Source of the DNA: Microbacterium binotii
GTDB lineage: Bacteria; Actinomycetota; Actinomycetes; Actinomycetales; Microbacteriaceae
Length of the DNA stretch: 64,000 nt
Assembly: GCF_021398715.1 (NCBI RefSeq)
Contig: NZ_CP090347.1
Coordinates: 1,426,001-1,490,000, forward strand
Direction: 5' to 3'
The notes beneath the pieces are model-generated. The model saw only the letters and a program-made list of their open reading frames with translations, was not told where the DNA came from and searched no databases. Made by a program: the position numbers and the translations under genes. Shown here one piece after another: positions 28,963-37,216 of this stretch; the first letter of the stretch is position 1, and every line of letters starts with the position of its first letter.

Positions 28963-29045
28963 CGCGCCCCGAGACTGCATCTCCCGCACGAGATCACCGT
29001 CATTACCCGTGATCTCGTGGTGGAGATGGGCCCACGCGCCCCGAG
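28963..29045. repeat. Hairpin element flanked by 11-bp direct repeats
   Basis: The direct repeat CGCGCCCCGAG occurs at 28963-28973 and 29035-29045. Between them lies a near-perfect inverted repeat: CATCTCC (28978-28984) and CACGAGATCAC (28987-28997) pair with GTGATCTCGTG (29009-29019) and GGAGATG (29022-29028), with only a 2x2 mismatch. The layout resembles a miniature mobile element with target duplication, or a REP-type intergenic repeat. It may also end transcription of the small upstream gene. Confidence 0.65.
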
Positions 29046-29122
29046 GCTCCGCGGCCGCTTAGCGGGCGTGGAGAGGGCGTGGGGACAGTCTCGCGGAGCA
29101 ATCCGCCGGCCTAGGGCCGACG

Positions 29123-29128
29123 TAGGGT
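29123..29128 (+). promoter_or_regulatory. -10 box TAGGGT, leaderless start of the SUMF-like gene
   Basis: TAGGGT is followed by 6 bases and the ATG at 29135. Confidence 0.55.
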
Positions 29129-29134
29129 GGCGGG

Positions 29135-29788
29135 ATGGTCGATATCGAGATGCGGGCGCTCGATGCCGGGGCGGTGCTGCTCTCGGATGCGCGCGGACGA
29201 TCTCGGCGGACCGTCGAGGTCGGCGCCTTCGAGATCGGTGTGTACCCCGTGACGGAGGAGGTGCTCGCGGAGCTTCTCGGTATCGAGGTGCGCCGCCCGC
29301 GGGTGCCCGCCACCCACCTCAGCTGGCTGCGCGCGGTTCGTCTGTGCAACGCCGCATCCGAGTGGGAGGGATTCGATTCCGCCTACGGGTTCGACGGTGC
29401 CGAGGTCACCTGGCACCGGGATGCCGACGGTTACCGCCTCCCGACCGAAGCGGAGTGGGAGTACGCATGCCGCGCCGGCTCCACGGCCGCGCACTACGGC
29501 CCCCTCACGGAGGTCGCATGGACGGCGGCGGACGGAGCGGCTCGTCCGCAGCCGGTGGGCGGGAAGATGCCGAACCTCAACGGACTCTTCGACACCCTCG
29601 GAAACGTGTGGGAGTGGTGCTGGGACCTCCTCGACCCGTCGGGTGACGACGATCGTCGGGTCTTCCGCGGCGGCAGCTTCGCGAGTGACGCGTTCAGTGC
29701 CCGGGCCGCCACGCGCCGCGGCGCCCTTCCGGATGCGGGCGGAGACGACATTGGGATGCGCCTGGCCCGCGGTCCACAAGAGGCATAG
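29135..29788 (+). CDS. Formylglycine-generating-enzyme (SUMF1/FGE-sulfatase) family protein
   Basis: A 217-residue single-domain protein of the FGE fold. Typical landmarks are FEIGVYPVT near residue 33, HLSWLRAVRLCNAAS (61-75), YRLPTEAEWEYACRAG (100-115), LFDTLGNVWEWCWD (151-164), VFRGGSF (176-182) and IGMRLAR near the end. It is shorter than true FGE. The cysteine pair of copper-dependent FGE is not evident, so it may be a ligand-binding or sulfatase-unrelated member rather than an active FGE. No sulfatase gene is nearby. Confidence 0.85.
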   Translation: MVDIEMRALDAGAVLLSDARGRSRRTVEVGAFEIGVYPVTEEVLAELLGIEVRRPRVPATHLSWLRAVRLCNAASEWEGFDSAYGFDGAEVTWHRDADGYRLPTEAEWEYACRAGSTAAHYGPLTEVAWTAADGAARPQPVGGKMPNLNGLFDTLGNVWEWCWDLLDPSGDDDRRVFRGGSFASDAFSARAATRRGALPDAGGDDIGMRLARGPQEA

Positions 29789-29807
29789 CGCACCCTCCGC
29801 GACCCCC

Positions 29808-29813
29808 TACGCT
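29808..29813 (+). promoter_or_regulatory. -10 box TACGCT before the DUF2207 gene
   Basis: TACGCT is followed by 7 bases and the ATG at 29821. Confidence 0.45.
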
Positions 29814-29820
29814 GGGTCGG

Positions 29821-32800
29821 ATGAGCGACGAGGGGGACGCGGGGGAGCTCGCCCCGCGCGCGGACGGCGAAGACCGATTCGCCGATGACCGCCCCCGGCC
29901 GACGCCGCTCTGGGCCCTGCTGTCGCGGTGGCTGGTGCGGTGGGAGGGGTGGCTCCGCTCGCACGGCGGCCGGCCACTTCGCATGGCCATCGGCGGCTTC
30001 TGGATCGCGGTCACGGCGATCGCCGCTTTCCTTCTGGTGGGGCCCGTCATCAATCCGCCGCTGGGGCTGGAGGAGATCACCGACTCCGCCGAGAATGCCA
30101 CCGACACCTGGATCGCGCGGGACTTCGACGTCGACTACACGTTGACGCGAGACGACGACGGGCGGCTGCAGGCGGAGGTCGTCGAGACGATCACCGCCTT
30201 CTTCCCCGACGACGTGGATGAGTCGGGCATCCGGCGCGTGCTGTCGACGCAGTACCAGGGACACGACCTCGCGCCGCGAGAGGTGACGGCGTCGATCGAC
30301 GGCGTCGCTGTCGATCCCCGCCTGCGGGAGAGCGGGGATCGGCTCACGTTCGTGCTCGACACCGGGGACCGGCTGAGCGGCGACCACGAGTTCGTGCTGC
30401 GCTACCGCATCCAGGATCTGGCGTACACGTCGACCGATGACATCACCGGTGACGCCGTCGATCTGCTGGAGTGGAGCGTCTTCGGGCCGGACTGGCCGCA
30501 GGGCTTCGCGGCACTCGACGTCAGCGTGACGGTGCCGGACGAGCTCGACGCACTGCTCGTTCGTCAACCCTTCGGTGGCGTCTCCTGGACGTTGGTGAGC
30601 GGCACGGATTGGCTCGAACCCGAGGAGGACTCGCCGCCGGGTCAGAAGGTGTACGCGTTCACCGTCGATCAGAACGTCCCCCCGCACGCGGCCGCCTGGT
30701 TCCGGATGCTGTTCCCCGCCGGCACCTTCACCATGCCGCCGCCCACGGGCCTGTTCCTGTTGCAGACCTTCGGGCCCCTCCTGCCGCTGGCGATCCTGCT
30801 GCTCACGCTGCCGTTCGCCATCGCCGCACGCGCCGTGGCGTGGAGCGACGCGCGAGGCCGCCCCTGGTACGTCGCGCAGCACGAGCCGCCGAAGGGCGTC
30901 TCCGTCGCTCAGGCCATCCAGATCGTGCGGCGCCCTCGCAACCGTGAGCTCGCGCTCGCCGTCGATGAGGTGCGCGGCTCCCGTCGGTCCGCCCGACGCG
31001 CGGCCCTGATCGCCGCGGGGCGCGCGGCGCGGCGGAGCGGTCGGGTGGGCGACGGGTTCCGGGCGCGCGCGGCCTACCTGCTCGATCGAGCCAGGTCGCG
31101 ACAGATCGCGGACGGGTTCCGACGCATTCCGAGCGGCTTCGTCCGAGACTGGTTCATCGCAGCCCCGCTCGCGCTGACGGTGGTGCAGCTCGCCATCATC
31201 CGTCAGCTCTCGCACCAAGAGACGCTCGCCGTGATCTGGTGGCCCGGTGTGTTCGTCCTCGTCTCGCTGGCGGTGTCCGCCGTCGTGCTGTGGCTCGCCG
31301 TCTCCGCCCGGCCGCTGACCCGAAAGGGCGCTCTCGCACGGCAGTATCTGGCGGGCATCGACGTCTACGCCCGCCGCACGTCGGCGCTGGAGCGCACCAC
31401 GCTCGGCGACGCGTTGCTGCCCTACGCCGTGGTCGCGGCCGACCCGCGGGAGGCGGGACGCCGCGTCTCGGCGCTCGTCGAGCGGGAGCTCGGCGGCGAC
31501 GCGGAGCTGCGGGCATGGCGCACCACGGACTTCCTCTCATGGCCGCGTCTGCTCGTGCGCGCCGCCGCGCTTCTGATCGTGGCGGGTGCCGTCGTCCTCG
31601 TCGCGGTGATGCCCAATCCCTACCTTCGACTCAGCACGTACGACCGGTGGGACTTCGAGGACGCGGGCACGCTCTATACACGGGTCGCCAGCGTGGCTGT
31701 CGACGCGCACCTCAGCGCGGACGGCGACCGGCCGCGCCTCGCCATCGTGCAGACGGCCGTGGTGGACTTCGACGACGAATCCGCCCGCGTGCCGCAGTTC
31801 GCGACCCCCGTCCTTACCAGGGTCGAGGGGCAGTCCCTCGGCCTGAAGGTCGACGAGGTGCGCGTCGACGGCGAGGCAGTACCGTTCCATCTGTCGATCC
31901 GCGACGACACCGGCACCATCACGACCGCCATGACCGAGGTGCGCAGCGGCAGGGGCGAGGTCGAGGTGCGCTACACCTATACCTCGCCGGCCGTCGCGGG
32001 GGAGGCGTCGCGGGCATCGGGGCGAGAGGGGGAGCGGGTCGACCGCATCCGATGGGCGGGACTGGTGGACGGGTGGGAGAGCGGGTGGACGTACCCGTCC
32101 GAGCCCGATCCGGTCACCGTCTCGGTGCGCGTGGACGACGATGTGGCCCAGCAGGCCTTCTCGGCCGGTTGGCTGCGGGAGGACCCCGGGACATCCGAGG
32201 ATGCGCGCGACTGGAAGGACTCGTCGTACCCGTTCGGCACGCTCGAGAGCGAGTTGGAACCAGCGCCCTCCTCGGGGGCGAAGGGCGGAACGATCACGGA
32301 GTCGGACGACACCTCGTCGGATGCGCGTGTGTATTCGTTCGAGGTCACCCACGGTGAGTACGGCTACCCCACGGACAGCCTCTACTCGGATCTCGGGGTC
32401 CTCATGGAGTTCCCCGCGGGGACGTGGGAGGGGCCCGATCCCGCCGCGCGTGACGCGGAGCAACTCGCGTGGGCGATGCCCACGATCGTCGTGCTCTCGA
32501 CGGCCGCCGTCGCGGTGGTTCTGGGTGTGGCCGCGGTGCTCGTCTGGCGCGTGCGGGGAACCCGCCAGATGTCACCCGGCCTCGTCCGCGACGTCTTCTG
32601 GTGGCTCACTCCGGCGGCCGCAGTGGGCGCCATCATCGTGGGCGTGTGGGCCACGGCCGACATCCCCGCCGATTGGCCCGAGGTGGCCCTGCAACTGCCG
32701 GCGTGCGGTCTCGCTCTGGTCGCCGCCATCGCCGCGGCTGTCGCGGTGCGGCCCGTCGCTGCACCCCGGCGACCCGACAACCGCGCCTGGATGCGGGCGC

Positions 32801-32823
32801 GCGACCCGCAGCGAGACGCCTGA
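29821..32823 (+). CDS. Very large DUF2207-type membrane protein with two extracellular domains
   Basis: A 1000-residue protein. After a disordered acidic N-terminus and one membrane helix (about 58-80) comes an extracellular beta-rich DUF2207 domain (about 95-300, starting at DFDVDYTLTRDDDGRLQ). A helix at about 312-340, a basic cytosolic region, two or three helices (about 440-500) and another helix (about 578-600) follow. A second extracellular beta domain (about 615-855) has its own strands, such as VEVRYTYTSPA. The C-terminus has further helices. DUF2207 proteins are usually about 600 residues, so this looks like a duplication of the exported half. Function is unknown; the family is predicted to be membrane-bound and surface exposed. 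Confidence 0.8.
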   Translation: MSDEGDAGELAPRADGEDRFADDRPRPTPLWALLSRWLVRWEGWLRSHGGRPLRMAIGGFWIAVTAIAAFLLVGPVINPPLGLEEITDSAENATDTWIARDFDVDYTLTRDDDGRLQAEVVETITAFFPDDVDESGIRRVLSTQYQGHDLAPREVTASIDGVAVDPRLRESGDRLTFVLDTGDRLSGDHEFVLRYRIQDLAYTSTDDITGDAVDLLEWSVFGPDWPQGFAALDVSVTVPDELDALLVRQPFGGVSWTLVSGTDWLEPEEDSPPGQKVYAFTVDQNVPPHAAAWFRMLFPAGTFTMPPPTGLFLLQTFGPLLPLAILLLTLPFAIAARAVAWSDARGRPWYVAQHEPPKGVSVAQAIQIVRRPRNRELALAVDEVRGSRRSARRAALIAAGRAARRSGRVGDGFRARAAYLLDRARSRQIADGFRRIPSGFVRDWFIAAPLALTVVQLAIIRQLSHQETLAVIWWPGVFVLVSLAVSAVVLWLAVSARPLTRKGALARQYLAGIDVYARRTSALERTTLGDALLPYAVVAADPREAGRRVSALVERELGGDAELRAWRTTDFLSWPRLLVRAAALLIVAGAVVLVAVMPNPYLRLSTYDRWDFEDAGTLYTRVASVAVDAHLSADGDRPRLAIVQTAVVDFDDESARVPQFATPVLTRVEGQSLGLKVDEVRVDGEAVPFHLSIRDDTGTITTAMTEVRSGRGEVEVRYTYTSPAVAGEASRASGREGERVDRIRWAGLVDGWESGWTYPSEPDPVTVSVRVDDDVAQQAFSAGWLREDPGTSEDARDWKDSSYPFGTLESELEPAPSSGAKGGTITESDDTSSDARVYSFEVTHGEYGYPTDSLYSDLGVLMEFPAGTWEGPDPAARDAEQLAWAMPTIVVLSTAAVAVVLGVAAVLVWRVRGTRQMSPGLVRDVFWWLTPAAAVGAIIVGVWATADIPADWPEVALQLPACGLALVAAIAAAVAVRPVAAPRRPDNRAWMRARDPQRDA

Positions 32824-32833
32824 GCCCTGCAGC

Positions 32834-34846
32834 TCAGTCGCGCATCGCGTTGCCGATGTAGGAGTACTTCACGAAGACCTCCGCGGCGATCCCAGCCTCC
32901 TCGAGCACGCCCTGCACAGCAGCGAGCATGTAACGCGAGTCCCAGCCCATGTAGAGGAAGGCGCCGTCGCCGAGCTCGTCCCACTGCCCGTTCCACGCTC
33001 GCGTCTCATACACGGGACCACCGCGTCGCGCACTGAACGACAGGAGGTCCTCGCGGGCGTCGGCCCACAGCCGCTTGAAGATGCGGTTGAACAAGGACGC
33101 GATGTCGTAGATCTCCCAGTGTTCGCCGCGGTACTCCACGTACGACCACTCCTGCTGCCAGCCCGGCGGGAACCCGCGGCGCTTCTTCGCGTCGAGGATG
33201 GGGGTCAGATCGTCGTCGTCGATGAGCACATCGGCTCGGCGGCGCCACACCGTGAGGAACAGCTCGACGAGCTCCACGGTGCGCCGGGAGATCGCGGCGG
33301 TGTTCCACGCCTCGAGGTCGGAGACGGATGCGGTCAGCTCGACGGCGCTGCGGCGGTACAGGTCGCGCTTGTCCGGGAACGAACGGTCGAGCGCCCGCTC
33401 CGCGAGCGGCTCTTCGAGCAGCGCGAGGTTGCCCAGCGTCGCCGCGAGCGCCCGGTGGCTGTTCTGCTCGTCCTCCGAGAACTCGCTCCATGTGCGCACG
33501 CCGTCGCCGCTCCATCCGTCTCCCGGTGCGAGCGGAACGATGTGCTCGACGTCGAGATCCGCTGCGGAGTCACGTCCGGCCAGTCGTGCCAGCACGTACG
33601 CCGGATGCGGCAGGGGAGTGAACTTCAGGGCGATCCGCATCCGCTCGTCGGAGGGCGTGATGCGTCCGAAGGCGTGGCTCAGCGCCTCGGCGCCTTCGGC
33701 GCGTGCGCGACACAGACGGGCGACGAGCCGGTCGTTGGTGAGGCCGGCGACGAGGCGACGCAGCAGAAGCGCCTGCAGATCCTCCAGTGTCTCGATCAGT
33801 GCGTCGCGGTCGATGAGACCCTGCTCGCGGTCTCGGTACGCGGCCATGACCAGCGGGAAGGTGCCGCGCCCGAACGTGCCCAGGAAGCGGAGCTGCGCGG
33901 CGACGCCTTCGTCGGGGGCGTGCGCGGGCTCGAGGAGGACGCGGTAGATCTCCGAGTACGCCTTCCACTCGGCCGCGTCCCTCTCCAGCGTTTCGGCCTC
34001 GAGCACCGGGAACTCGCCCCGGAACGCGTCGTAGACGGCGCGGGTCGTGCCGCCCGTGAGCTCTCGGCCGGTGCGCATCACCAGGTAGTGGCGCCAGAAG
34101 TCCGCGATGGCCTCGCCGGTGTTCTGCTCGATCGGCAGCCAGAACCGCTCCTCGATCTCGGTCTGCTCCGCGTGCGTGAGACCCATGAGGATGTAGTTGT
34201 GGATCAGCTCGTGATCCCGCAGGGGCTCACCCGTCGAGTTCAGGCTCTCGAAGATCTGCTGCGCGTTGGCATCGGCGCCCAGCGCGATGGCCACGTGCTC
34301 GAGGCGCTGGAGTCCTCGCCAGATGCGGGACGCCTCCTCCGGACGGATCTGGCTGCGGAAGAACGCATAGTTGTCGTCGAAGCGCGATGTGCGATCCGCG
34401 GCGTCGGTCTCCCGTCGATCGAGCACCACGCTCTCGAAGACGTCCGCCCATGCCTGGTGGGGGCGGAGCTTCGTCCGGTGGGTCTCGCCGCCGCGCACGA
34501 GCACGTCGTGCAGGCGCGCCGCCAGCGCGGCGTCGGTGTCGCGCACGGTGTGCTCGAGGGCGGCGACCAGAAGCATGAGCGTCGTGATGCGCTGCTGACC
34601 GTCGATCAGCACGAGCTCGGCGTCGTCGGATTCCCCGCCGCGCGACGACAGGATGGAGGCCAGGAAGTGCGTGTGGCCCTCCGGGAGATCGGCGACTTGG
34701 CGGACGTCGGCCAGCAGCTGCTCGCACCCGCCGATGTCCCATCGGTATTGCCGTTGGTACACGGGAACGACGATGGCGAGGTCGGGATCGCTGAGCCAGG
34801 CGATCGTGTTGACGGCGGTCGCATCGACGTTGGTGGCGTTGGCCAT
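32834..34846 (-). CDS. DUF262/DUF1524 (GmrSD-like) protein, possible type IV restriction enzyme
   Basis: A 670-residue single-chain protein. The N-terminal DUF262 domain shows VPVYQRQYRW (27-36) and LIDGQQRITTL (80-90), the ParB-like nucleotide-binding core. A helical middle is followed by a DUF1524 HNH-type nuclease region with VEHIVPLAPGDGW (histidine near 435) and the LGNLALLEEPLAERA stretch. A further domain of about 140 residues (about 530-670, WSYVEYRGEHWEIYD) has no family I can name. GmrSD proteins cut glucosylated or otherwise modified phage DNA. The start at ATG 34846 gives the canonical N-terminus. It stands alone, without other visible defence genes. Confidence 0.85.
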   Translation of the reverse strand: MANATNVDATAVNTIAWLSDPDLAIVVPVYQRQYRWDIGGCEQLLADVRQVADLPEGHTHFLASILSSRGGESDDAELVLIDGQQRITTLMLLVAALEHTVRDTDAALAARLHDVLVRGGETHRTKLRPHQAWADVFESVVLDRRETDAADRTSRFDDNYAFFRSQIRPEEASRIWRGLQRLEHVAIALGADANAQQIFESLNSTGEPLRDHELIHNYILMGLTHAEQTEIEERFWLPIEQNTGEAIADFWRHYLVMRTGRELTGGTTRAVYDAFRGEFPVLEAETLERDAAEWKAYSEIYRVLLEPAHAPDEGVAAQLRFLGTFGRGTFPLVMAAYRDREQGLIDRDALIETLEDLQALLLRRLVAGLTNDRLVARLCRARAEGAEALSHAFGRITPSDERMRIALKFTPLPHPAYVLARLAGRDSAADLDVEHIVPLAPGDGWSGDGVRTWSEFSEDEQNSHRALAATLGNLALLEEPLAERALDRSFPDKRDLYRRSAVELTASVSDLEAWNTAAISRRTVELVELFLTVWRRRADVLIDDDDLTPILDAKKRRGFPPGWQQEWSYVEYRGEHWEIYDIASLFNRIFKRLWADAREDLLSFSARRGGPVYETRAWNGQWDELGDGAFLYMGWDSRYMLAAVQGVLEEAGIAAEVFVKYSYIGNAMRD

Positions 34847-34944
34847 GATCCTCGATCTCGTTGCGGGCGGAGCGCGTCGCGCGGGGCGACCAGACCACTC
34901 TAGGCCGGGGCCTCGGGCCTCCCGGGTATTGCAGAGGAGCCCGA

Positions 34945-34963
34945 GTAGGCTGACCTTACCTGG
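34945..34963 (+). promoter_or_regulatory. Possible DtxR/IdeR iron box
   Basis: The 19-mer GTAGGCTGACCTTACCTGG agrees with the consensus TWAGGTTAGSCTWACCTWA at 13 of 19 positions, including the AGG and CCTTACCT half-site cores. It lies 46 bases before the start of an Fe(II)-oxygenase-like gene, where a repressor could act. Confidence 0.4.
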
Positions 34964-35008
34964 GCCAGTAAAAACGCGCTGACCCCCCACCGAAAGGCAT
35001 GATTCGTC

Positions 35009-35782
35009 ATGGGTTACATCAAGTCCGCCGCTCTCGAGGAGACCGGCTACGTCGTCCTCGACAGCTACAACCAGGAGCTCGATCCCAAAGAGTGGCTCGA
35101 CATCGAGTACAACGACTGGAAGTCCTCGGGCGACACCCGGTTCGCTCCTCTCGCCAGTGCCTTCGGCGAGATCGAGTGCAACGGGTTCTGGAACCACAAG
35201 CCGCCGCGCACCGACAAGGACGGCGTCTGGATCGACTCGCAGGTCGCCAAGGCCCCGAACCTCGTGCGTCGCGCGCAGGAGCCCGGCGCGAACGTCGGCC
35301 GCTGCCGTGTCATCGAACTGCAGCCCACGCCCTACGGCGACTGCCTCTACAACCTGCACCAGGACGACAACAACCGCCTGAACCCGGACGGCACCGGCTG
35401 GGTCGTCCGCGGATTCTTCAACCTGACGGACGACAAGGACAGCTACTTCGTCCTGCGTGAGAACCGCACAGACCCGCGTGGCGAGGTGCGCATCGCGCTC
35501 CCCGCCGGCGCGCAGCTGATCATCGACACGCAGCGCCTCTGGCACGCGGCCACGCACAACGGCACCGACCCGCGCTATTGCCTCATCACCTCGTGGACGT
35601 CGGGCCCCGAGCTCGACGCCTACATCGAGAAGTATCACGGCGTGAACCACGTCGAGAGCGTCGAGGTGCCGCAGGACGTGCTCGAGCACGGCTACGCGGA
35701 GCAGGCGCGCAAGGATGCGGCGCGCGCCGCTTATTACGCGGCGAAGGGCCAGGCGGCCGTCCAGGCCATGAGCGAGGCCTGA
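35009..35782 (+). CDS. 2-oxoglutarate/Fe(II) oxygenase-like protein
   Basis: A 257-residue soluble protein with the facial-triad pattern of 2OG-Fe(II) dioxygenases: HQD (His117, Asp119), a distal WHAA (His179) and an arginine 10 residues later (RY, Arg189) placed to hold 2-oxoglutarate. Double-stranded beta-helix strands lie between them (WVVRGFFNLTD, RIALPAGAQLIID). The C-terminal 60 residues are helical and Ala-rich. The substrate is unknown; phytanoyl-CoA-dioxygenase-like or small-molecule hydroxylases are options. The start at 35009 has a GAAAGG site 13 bases upstream, which is distant. An iron-box-like element precedes it and a very strong terminator follows. Confidence 0.75.
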   Translation: MGYIKSAALEETGYVVLDSYNQELDPKEWLDIEYNDWKSSGDTRFAPLASAFGEIECNGFWNHKPPRTDKDGVWIDSQVAKAPNLVRRAQEPGANVGRCRVIELQPTPYGDCLYNLHQDDNNRLNPDGTGWVVRGFFNLTDDKDSYFVLRENRTDPRGEVRIALPAGAQLIIDTQRLWHAATHNGTDPRYCLITSWTSGPELDAYIEKYHGVNHVESVEVPQDVLEHGYAEQARKDAARAAYYAAKGQAAVQAMSEA

Positions 35783-35794
35783 ACCCCCTCGCAC

Positions 35795-35835
35795 AACGGT
35801 GGCCCGGTCCGCACTGCGGACCGGGCCACCGTTTT
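35795..35835 (+). terminator. Strong rho-independent terminator
   Basis: A perfect 18-bp stem (35795-35812 with 35816-35833), an ACT loop and a TTTT tail, 13 bases after the oxygenase-like gene. Confidence 0.92.
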
Positions 35836-35890
35836 GCGTGCCGCCGTCCGCGCGTCAAGAGGCGATGTTCGCAGGGAGTGATCGCGCAGG

Positions 35891-36346
35891 ATGAAACCGA
35901 ACGAGGGGGAGGGCATGCAGCCGAGTGAGGTGGTCGTCGACGCGCCCAGAGCGCGCGCGGTGCGGACGTGGCTGATCGTCATGGTCCTCTGCACGATCGT
36001 GGGAGGGTGCGCGTTGATCGTCGCGGCGATCCTGGGGCTGATGATCGCGTCCGTCGGGATGGGTGTGGTGCCTGCCGCGCTGATTCTCGCTTTCGGAGGG
36101 TTCCTGCTCTTCGTCATCGCGATCGTGGCGTCGTTCGTGCGCGTCGACATGTTCTCGACCGACATGAGGGCGATCGAGTTCGCCGTCGCGAACGCCGGAT
36201 ACGGACAGGTCGATGCGCGTCGTGTCCTGCGTGGAGACACCGTCGTCACGTCCTCCGGGCACTGGGCGCGGATGCGACGTACCTCCGACGGACAACGCAG
36301 TTGGATGATCGTCACTCTCACGCCCGCGGGGCCGCGGCTCCTGTGA
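35891..36346 (+). CDS. Small two-helix membrane protein of unknown function
   Basis: A 151-residue protein with two hydrophobic helices (about 26-51 and 57-80) separated by a very short turn, then a C-terminal soluble tail of about 70 residues that is basic and probably cytosolic. I recognise no family. An internal ATG at 35915 has a stronger purine-rich site (GAGGGGGAGGGC) just upstream and may be the real start, giving 143 residues. No gene partners it. Confidence 0.6.
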   Translation: MKPNEGEGMQPSEVVVDAPRARAVRTWLIVMVLCTIVGGCALIVAAILGLMIASVGMGVVPAALILAFGGFLLFVIAIVASFVRVDMFSTDMRAIEFAVANAGYGQVDARRVLRGDTVVTSSGHWARMRRTSDGQRSWMIVTLTPAGPRLL

Positions 36347-36383
36347 CCACAGCGCATGTGGTTTTTACCCGGCGCAACCGTTC

Positions 36384-36413
36384 CTTTGTGTGGCTTTGTG
36401 TTGTAATGTGTTG
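36384..36413 (+). promoter_or_regulatory. Phased TTTGTGT repeats, likely operator of the fructose operon
   Basis: CTTTGTGTGG (36384-36393) and CTTTGTGTTG (36394-36403) are adjacent 10-base repeats, and a third, AATGTGTTG, lies at 36405-36413. Equal spacing of one helical turn just before the DeoR-family gene fits a cooperative repressor site, probably relieved by fructose 1-phosphate as in related systems. Confidence 0.6.
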
Positions 36414-36430
36414 ATCCTTCGAGGAGGATC

Positions 36431-37216
36431 ATGTACGCAACGGAGCGCCAGGCGGCGATCGAGAGAATCTTGGACGCCGAGGGACGACTTGTGGTCGTCG
36501 ACCTCGCGTCGCGCTTCGATGTCACGACCGAGACCGTGCGCCGCGACCTCGCGACTCTGGAGCAGCGCGGTGTTCTGCAGCGTGTGCACGGCGGCGCCGT
36601 CGCTCAGGGCCGCTCCAGCACCCGCGAGACGTCGATCAGCGAGCGCATCCATGAACGCAGCGACGCGAAGGGACGGATCGCGCGGGCCGCACTGAACCTC
36701 CTCGGCGACCGCTTCAGCGGATCCGTGCTGCTGGACGCCGGCTCGACCGTCGGCGCCCTCGCGCAGGAGCTGCCATCGCATCTGGCTGCGCGCGGAGGAC
36801 GAGCGGATGTGGTCACCCACTCCTTCGCACACGCACCTCTGCTCGCCGAACAGGACGGCATCGACCTCACCCTCGTCGGCGGTCGCGTGCGTCGCGTCAC
36901 GGGCGCAGCGGTCGGGGCGACCACCGTCGCCGCCATCCAGAACCTTCGACCCGACATCGCCTTCCTGGGCACCAACGGACTCTCCGCCTCGTTCGGCCTC
37001 AGCACCCCCGACCCGGAGGAGGCGGCGGTCAAGCGTGCGGCGGTCGCGGCGGCACGCCGCATCGTCGTCCTCTGCGATGCCCAGAAGTTCGACCTCGAGC
37101 TGCTCGTCTCGTTCGCACCGCTCTCCGCGCTCGACGTGCTCGTGACGGACGCGGCCCCGCCGGCCCCGCTGGCCGAAGCGCTGGAGCGCGCCGACATCGA
37201 GGTGGTGCAGGCATGA
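36431..37216 (+). CDS. DeoR-family repressor of the fructose operon
   Basis: A 261-residue DeoR/GlpR-type regulator. The N-terminal helix-turn-helix (about 6-60) carries RQAAIERILDAEGRLVVVDLASRFDVTTETVRRDL. The C-terminal sugar-phosphate sensor domain contains SVLLDAGST near 97-105 and AFLGTNGLSASFGLSTPDP near 178-196, the usual ligand loop. A clear GAGGAG site precedes the ATG. The stop overlaps the 1-phosphofructokinase start (ATGA). By family and context it should respond to fructose 1-phosphate or a similar phosphorylated sugar. Confidence 0.93.
   Translation: MYATERQAAIERILDAEGRLVVVDLASRFDVTTETVRRDLATLEQRGVLQRVHGGAVAQGRSSTRETSISERIHERSDAKGRIARAALNLLGDRFSGSVLLDAGSTVGALAQELPSHLAARGGRADVVTHSFAHAPLLAEQDGIDLTLVGGRVRRVTGAAVGATTVAAIQNLRPDIAFLGTNGLSASFGLSTPDPEEAAVKRAAVAAARRIVVLCDAQKFDLELLVSFAPLSALDVLVTDAAPPAPLAEALERADIEVVQA

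Noticed and set aside
26955..29003. A roughly 680-codon minus-strand frame overlapping the amino-acid permease in another frame
   Set aside because: It is a frame-shadow of the permease with Arg/His-rich composition and no recognisable domain.
29135..29788. Calling the SUMF-family protein a true formylglycine-generating enzyme
   Set aside because: It is short, lacks the evident copper-site cysteine pair, and there is no sulfatase gene near it.
32834..35794. Extension of the DUF262 gene upstream to about 35794
   Set aside because: The added N-terminal sequence lies antisense to the oxygenase-like gene and is unlike DUF262 starts; ATG 34846 gives the canonical N-terminus.
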